This document shows positions 31,952 to 34,321 of a stretch of 34,321 nucleotides of DNA, in pieces; the first letter of the stretch is position 1; each line of letters opens with the position of its first letter. The translations under genes and the position numbers were made by a program. Source of the stretch: Candidatus Zhuqueibacterota bacterium (GTDB lineage: Bacteria; Zhuqueibacterota; Zhuqueibacteria; Residuimicrobiales; Residuimicrobiaceae); NCBI GenBank assembly GCA_963169875.1, contig CAUJEL010000146.1, forward strand, positions 1-34,321, read 5' to 3'. Under the pieces are notes generated by a model, which had not been told where the DNA came from, did no database searches, and was given only the letters and a program-made list of their open reading frames with translations.

Positions 31952-33353
31952 GACAACGGCTTTCATGACCATTCCGCGAAAGGATCCCGTCAAGCGCAGA
32001 GTGGCCGAGCGAATCACAGATTTCAAAGAATTTGAAACGCCGCTGCCCCCGGGCGCTCTTGCGGACCAGGCCGCGCGCTGCATGGATTGCGGCATTCCGC
32101 ACTGTCACAGCTACGGCTGTCCACTTAACAATCGTATACCAGATTGGAATGAGATGGTGCATACCCATCACTGGAAACAGGCCCTGGAATTGCTGCACAG
32201 CACCAACAATTTCCCCGAGTTGACGGGACGCATTTGTCCCGCGCCGTGCGAAACGGCTTGCACGCTGGCCATCAACCAATCGCCGGTATGCATCCGGCAA
32301 ATTGAGTGCGCCATCGTCGAACGCGGCTGGCAGGAAGGGTGGATCAAGCCGCAACCCGCTGCCAGAAAAAGCGGGAAAAGGGTCGCCATCATCGGTTCAG
32401 GTCCCGCGGGCCTGGCGGCGGCGCAGCAACTGGCGCGGTATGGACACCAGGTGATCGTCTTTGAACGCAACGACCGTATCGGCGGCCTGCTGCGCTATGG
32501 CATTCCGGATTTCAAGCTGGAAAAATGGATTCTGGATCGCCGTCTGGAACAGCTGCGCGCCGAAGGTGTCATCTTTGAAACAGCTGTAGAGGCCGGAACC
32601 GATCTCTCGCTGCATTACATGCAACGCTCGTTTGATGCCATCATTTTAGCCATCGGCGCCAGCGTGCCGCGCGACCTGACGGTGCCAGGCCGGGAACTGG
32701 AGGGAATTCATTTCGCCATGGATTTCCTGTGCGCCCAAAACCACCGCAGCGCCGGCCGTGCCGGCCGTAAAAAAGAAGCATTGACGGCATACGGCAAGCA
32801 GGTGGTGATCATCGGCGGGGGCGACACCGGATCTGATTGCGCCGGCACCTGCATCCGCCAGGGCGCCGCCAGGGTGACGCAGATCGAATTGCTGCCCAAA
32901 CCACCCAAACAGCGCACGCCGGATAATCCCTGGCCGGTTTGGCCCAGTGTCCTGAGAACAACGAGTTCACACGAGGAAGGATGCGAACGGTTGTGGAGTC
33001 TGGCCGCCAAAGAGTTCATCGGCACTGCGGGCCATGTGCAGCAAATCCGTTTGAATGCACTGAAATGGCGGGGAACATCCAGCGTGGAAAGCGACAAACC
33101 GTCCCTGCTGATCGATGCCGCTTTGGTGCTGCTGGCCATGGGGTTTCTCCATGCGGAGAGAACGAATCTGATGAGCGAAACAGGCTTAAAAACCAGTGAA
33201 CGCGGAAATATCCTCGCGGATCAGCAGCAGATGAGCAGCGTAAAGGGCCTCTTTGCCGCCGGAGATGCGGTTCTTGGGGCATCGCTGGTGGTCAGGGCCA
33301 TCGCCCAGGGCTGTCAGGCTGCGGCAGGGGTGCAAAATTATTTGAACGTTTAG
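31944..33353 (+). CDS. gltD: Glutamate synthase small subunit (GOGAT beta)
   Basis: The 469-residue flavoprotein passes electrons from NAD(P)H to the large subunit. The N-terminal part has the cysteines for two 4Fe-4S clusters (CMDCGIPHCHSYGCP and CPAPCETAC). An FAD-binding IIGSGPAGLAAAQQLA (about residues 149-164) and an NAD(P)H-binding VIIGGGDTGSDC (about 289-300) follow, and the C-terminal GLFAAGDAV completes the FAD site. The start ATG overlaps the end of gltB by 8 bp with GAGGAGG just upstream, so the subunits are translationally coupled. The gene is intact. Confidence 0.97.
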   Translation: MARTTAFMTIPRKDPVKRRVAERITDFKEFETPLPPGALADQAARCMDCGIPHCHSYGCPLNNRIPDWNEMVHTHHWKQALELLHSTNNFPELTGRICPAPCETACTLAINQSPVCIRQIECAIVERGWQEGWIKPQPAARKSGKRVAIIGSGPAGLAAAQQLARYGHQVIVFERNDRIGGLLRYGIPDFKLEKWILDRRLEQLRAEGVIFETAVEAGTDLSLHYMQRSFDAIILAIGASVPRDLTVPGRELEGIHFAMDFLCAQNHRSAGRAGRKKEALTAYGKQVVIIGGGDTGSDCAGTCIRQGAARVTQIELLPKPPKQRTPDNPWPVWPSVLRTTSSHEEGCERLWSLAAKEFIGTAGHVQQIRLNALKWRGTSSVESDKPSLLIDAALVLLAMGFLHAERTNLMSETGLKTSERGNILADQQQMSSVKGLFAAGDAVLGASLVVRAIAQGCQAAAGVQNYLNV

Positions 33354-33433
33354 TGTGAATTTCAAATCGCCGGCAACACCGGGCAACGCAGAGAATACTA
33401 AAAACACAAACAAACTAATGAAGGAATCTGATT

Positions 33434-34321
33434 ATGAAACATGGCTATTCCATCAATGCTGACCAGGTCATCGTCGATTATTCTTCGGTCTACTGCGAGA
33501 CGGTCGACAAATTGCTGCGCAGCAAACCGTTCGAACACATCCTGCACCGCTACATGGAAAACCTGGCGGACAAGGATTCATATCTGCACAGCTATCTGCA
33601 GAGCCGCTGCGCCTCAGCCAATCCCCTGGCGTGTTTTCGTGCCATGCTGGAGCTGCTCAAGCTGCTCAGCAACCAGACCGCAGCCGAAGTCTCCAGACTG
33701 AACAGGACCTTTGCGCGATTCCTGCAAGAACCGCAAATGGTCTACGAGTTCGTCGAAGGACTATACGACTTTTGGCGCTCCTATGAACGCTATATTGTCC
33801 TCATGGCGCCCAAAACCCGAGGCCGGACCCGGGACAGCATCCATCACGCCCAGTTTATCAAAGCCAATGAGACCCTGCGCCAGCTCATCCTGCATACGTA
33901 CCGGACCGTATGCGAGAATCTCATCAATACGCCCTTCCGGGTCTACCGTCAGCTTCCCGCGGGTGCACAGGTCGGCATCCTCAACCAGGCCATCCAATGG
34001 GATTGCCCCGCGGCCTACAGGCCCCTCAGCCAGATACCTTTCATCCGGCTGACGCTGCTGGAGCCCCCGGTCATATTTTATCCGAAAAAAAACACCCGTT
34101 CCGGGCTCTTCAAAGAGGTGCCTGCCAATCCGTTGGCCGAAATTGATATCAATCCCAAGGAATGGTTCTGCTACCCCGCCAAAATCGGTAAACTGCTGGC
34201 CTTCGCCTATTTTCACAAACGGTTCATGTCCCATGGCGTTTCGTTGGCCAACCTCTTTGAATTGGCGCACTATCAGGACATCGTCCACAAACGGCCCGAC
34301 ATTCTTCTCCTCTTTGGCGCG
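33434..34321 (+). CDS. Unrecognised conserved-looking protein, cut by the window end
   Basis: From ATG at 33434, with AAGGA 8 bases upstream, one frame stays open for 296 codons to the last base of the window and has no stop. The start reads MKHGYSINADQVIVDYSSVY. The visible part is soluble, rich in aromatic residues, with segments such as LYDFWRSYERYIVL and EIDINPKEWFCYPAKIGKLL, and helices near LLKLLSNQTAAEVSRLNRTF. No membrane helix, signal peptide or enzyme motif is seen. Base composition matches its neighbours. The last visible residues end LLLFGA, which resembles a beta strand, perhaps just before an additional domain beyond the edge. I cannot name the family. Confidence 0.8.
   Translation, partial: MKHGYSINADQVIVDYSSVYCETVDKLLRSKPFEHILHRYMENLADKDSYLHSYLQSRCASANPLACFRAMLELLKLLSNQTAAEVSRLNRTFARFLQEPQMVYEFVEGLYDFWRSYERYIVLMAPKTRGRTRDSIHHAQFIKANETLRQLILHTYRTVCENLINTPFRVYRQLPAGAQVGILNQAIQWDCPAAYRPLSQIPFIRLTLLEPPVIFYPKKNTRSGLFKEVPANPLAEIDINPKEWFCYPAKIGKLLAFAYFHKRFMSHGVSLANLFELAHYQDIVHKRPDILLLFGA

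Noticed and set aside
30533-32095. A 520-codon open frame on the minus strand opposite gltB
   Set aside because: It lies entirely opposite the well-supported gltB and gltD frames, has no recognisable domain, and arises from their codon bias.
33354-33433. Third full copy of the MITE-like repeat before the last gene
   Set aside because: Only an aacgcagag...aaacac segment is shared; the second arm and the ends are missing, so it is at most a fragment.
1-34321. tRNA, rRNA and CRISPR features
   Set aside because: I scanned for TPsiC-like arms, rRNA-like conserved stretches and regularly spaced repeats. Nothing convincing was found; the repeats seen are tandem or REP-like, without spacers of CRISPR type.

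Overview
The window is a piece of bacterial chromosome, apparently ordinary core genome with accessory repeats. The best guess for its source is a non-Bacteroidia member of the FCB superphylum or a neighbour (KSB1, Calditrichota or Ignavibacteriota-like). This is an inference. It rests on a primary sigma factor of the short FCB type without region 1.1, a secreted fibronectin-III-like protein of a kind common in FCB genomes, and the order rpsU, yqeY, cvpA, mutS2. Good Shine-Dalgarno sites and E. coli-like promoters (TTGACA/TTGACT, 16-17 nt, TAGAAT/TATATT) argue against Bacteroidia proper. No rRNA, tRNA, CRISPR array, prophage or classical insertion sequence was seen.

Layout. 1-190: REP-like palindromes in a 73-bp tandem repeat. 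219-5470 (minus): a two-gene lysine catabolism operon (lysine-ketoglutarate reductase and saccharopine dehydrogenase as separate proteins, the two halves of eukaryotic AASS) with a clear promoter and terminator, then cstA and a short-chain dehydrogenase. 5559-6661 (minus): rlmN with its promoter. 6671-7485: an AT-rich REP-associated tyrosine transposase (RAYT) bracketed by matching REP palindromes. 7538-11107 (plus): MoxR ATPase, DUF58 protein and an NtrY-like histidine kinase. 11239-12880 (minus): a MinD/ParA-like ATPase whose Walker A motif lies upstream of every canonical start codon, and a small secreted FnIII-like protein. 13019-16139 (plus): primary sigma factor, M23 peptidase, terminator, TPR lipoprotein-like secreted protein.

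16362-18024 (minus): inositol monophosphatase, a small membrane protein and a YdjM-like membrane protein in an overlapping operon flanked by two copies of a MITE-like repeat. 18353-22112 (minus): rpsU, yqeY, terminator, cvpA, mutS2. 22274-26504 (plus): a small membrane protein, a transglutaminase-like protein, an SMP-30 family protein and the nrfHA ammonia-forming nitrite reductase. 26505-27367: a 0.86-kb gap with a 123-bp tandem repeat and a structured gltB leader. 27368-33353 (plus): gltBD glutamate synthase. 33434-34321: an unrecognised gene cut by the window end.

Nitrogen metabolism links several modules: NrfHA makes ammonium, GltBD moves glutamine nitrogen to glutamate, and the saccharopine enzymes release lysine nitrogen as glutamate. 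The most unusual signals are the probable AUC start of the MinD-like gene, the complete RAYT/REP set with a second REP family of the same design, the 123-bp repeat array behind nrfA, and the structured leader before gltB.
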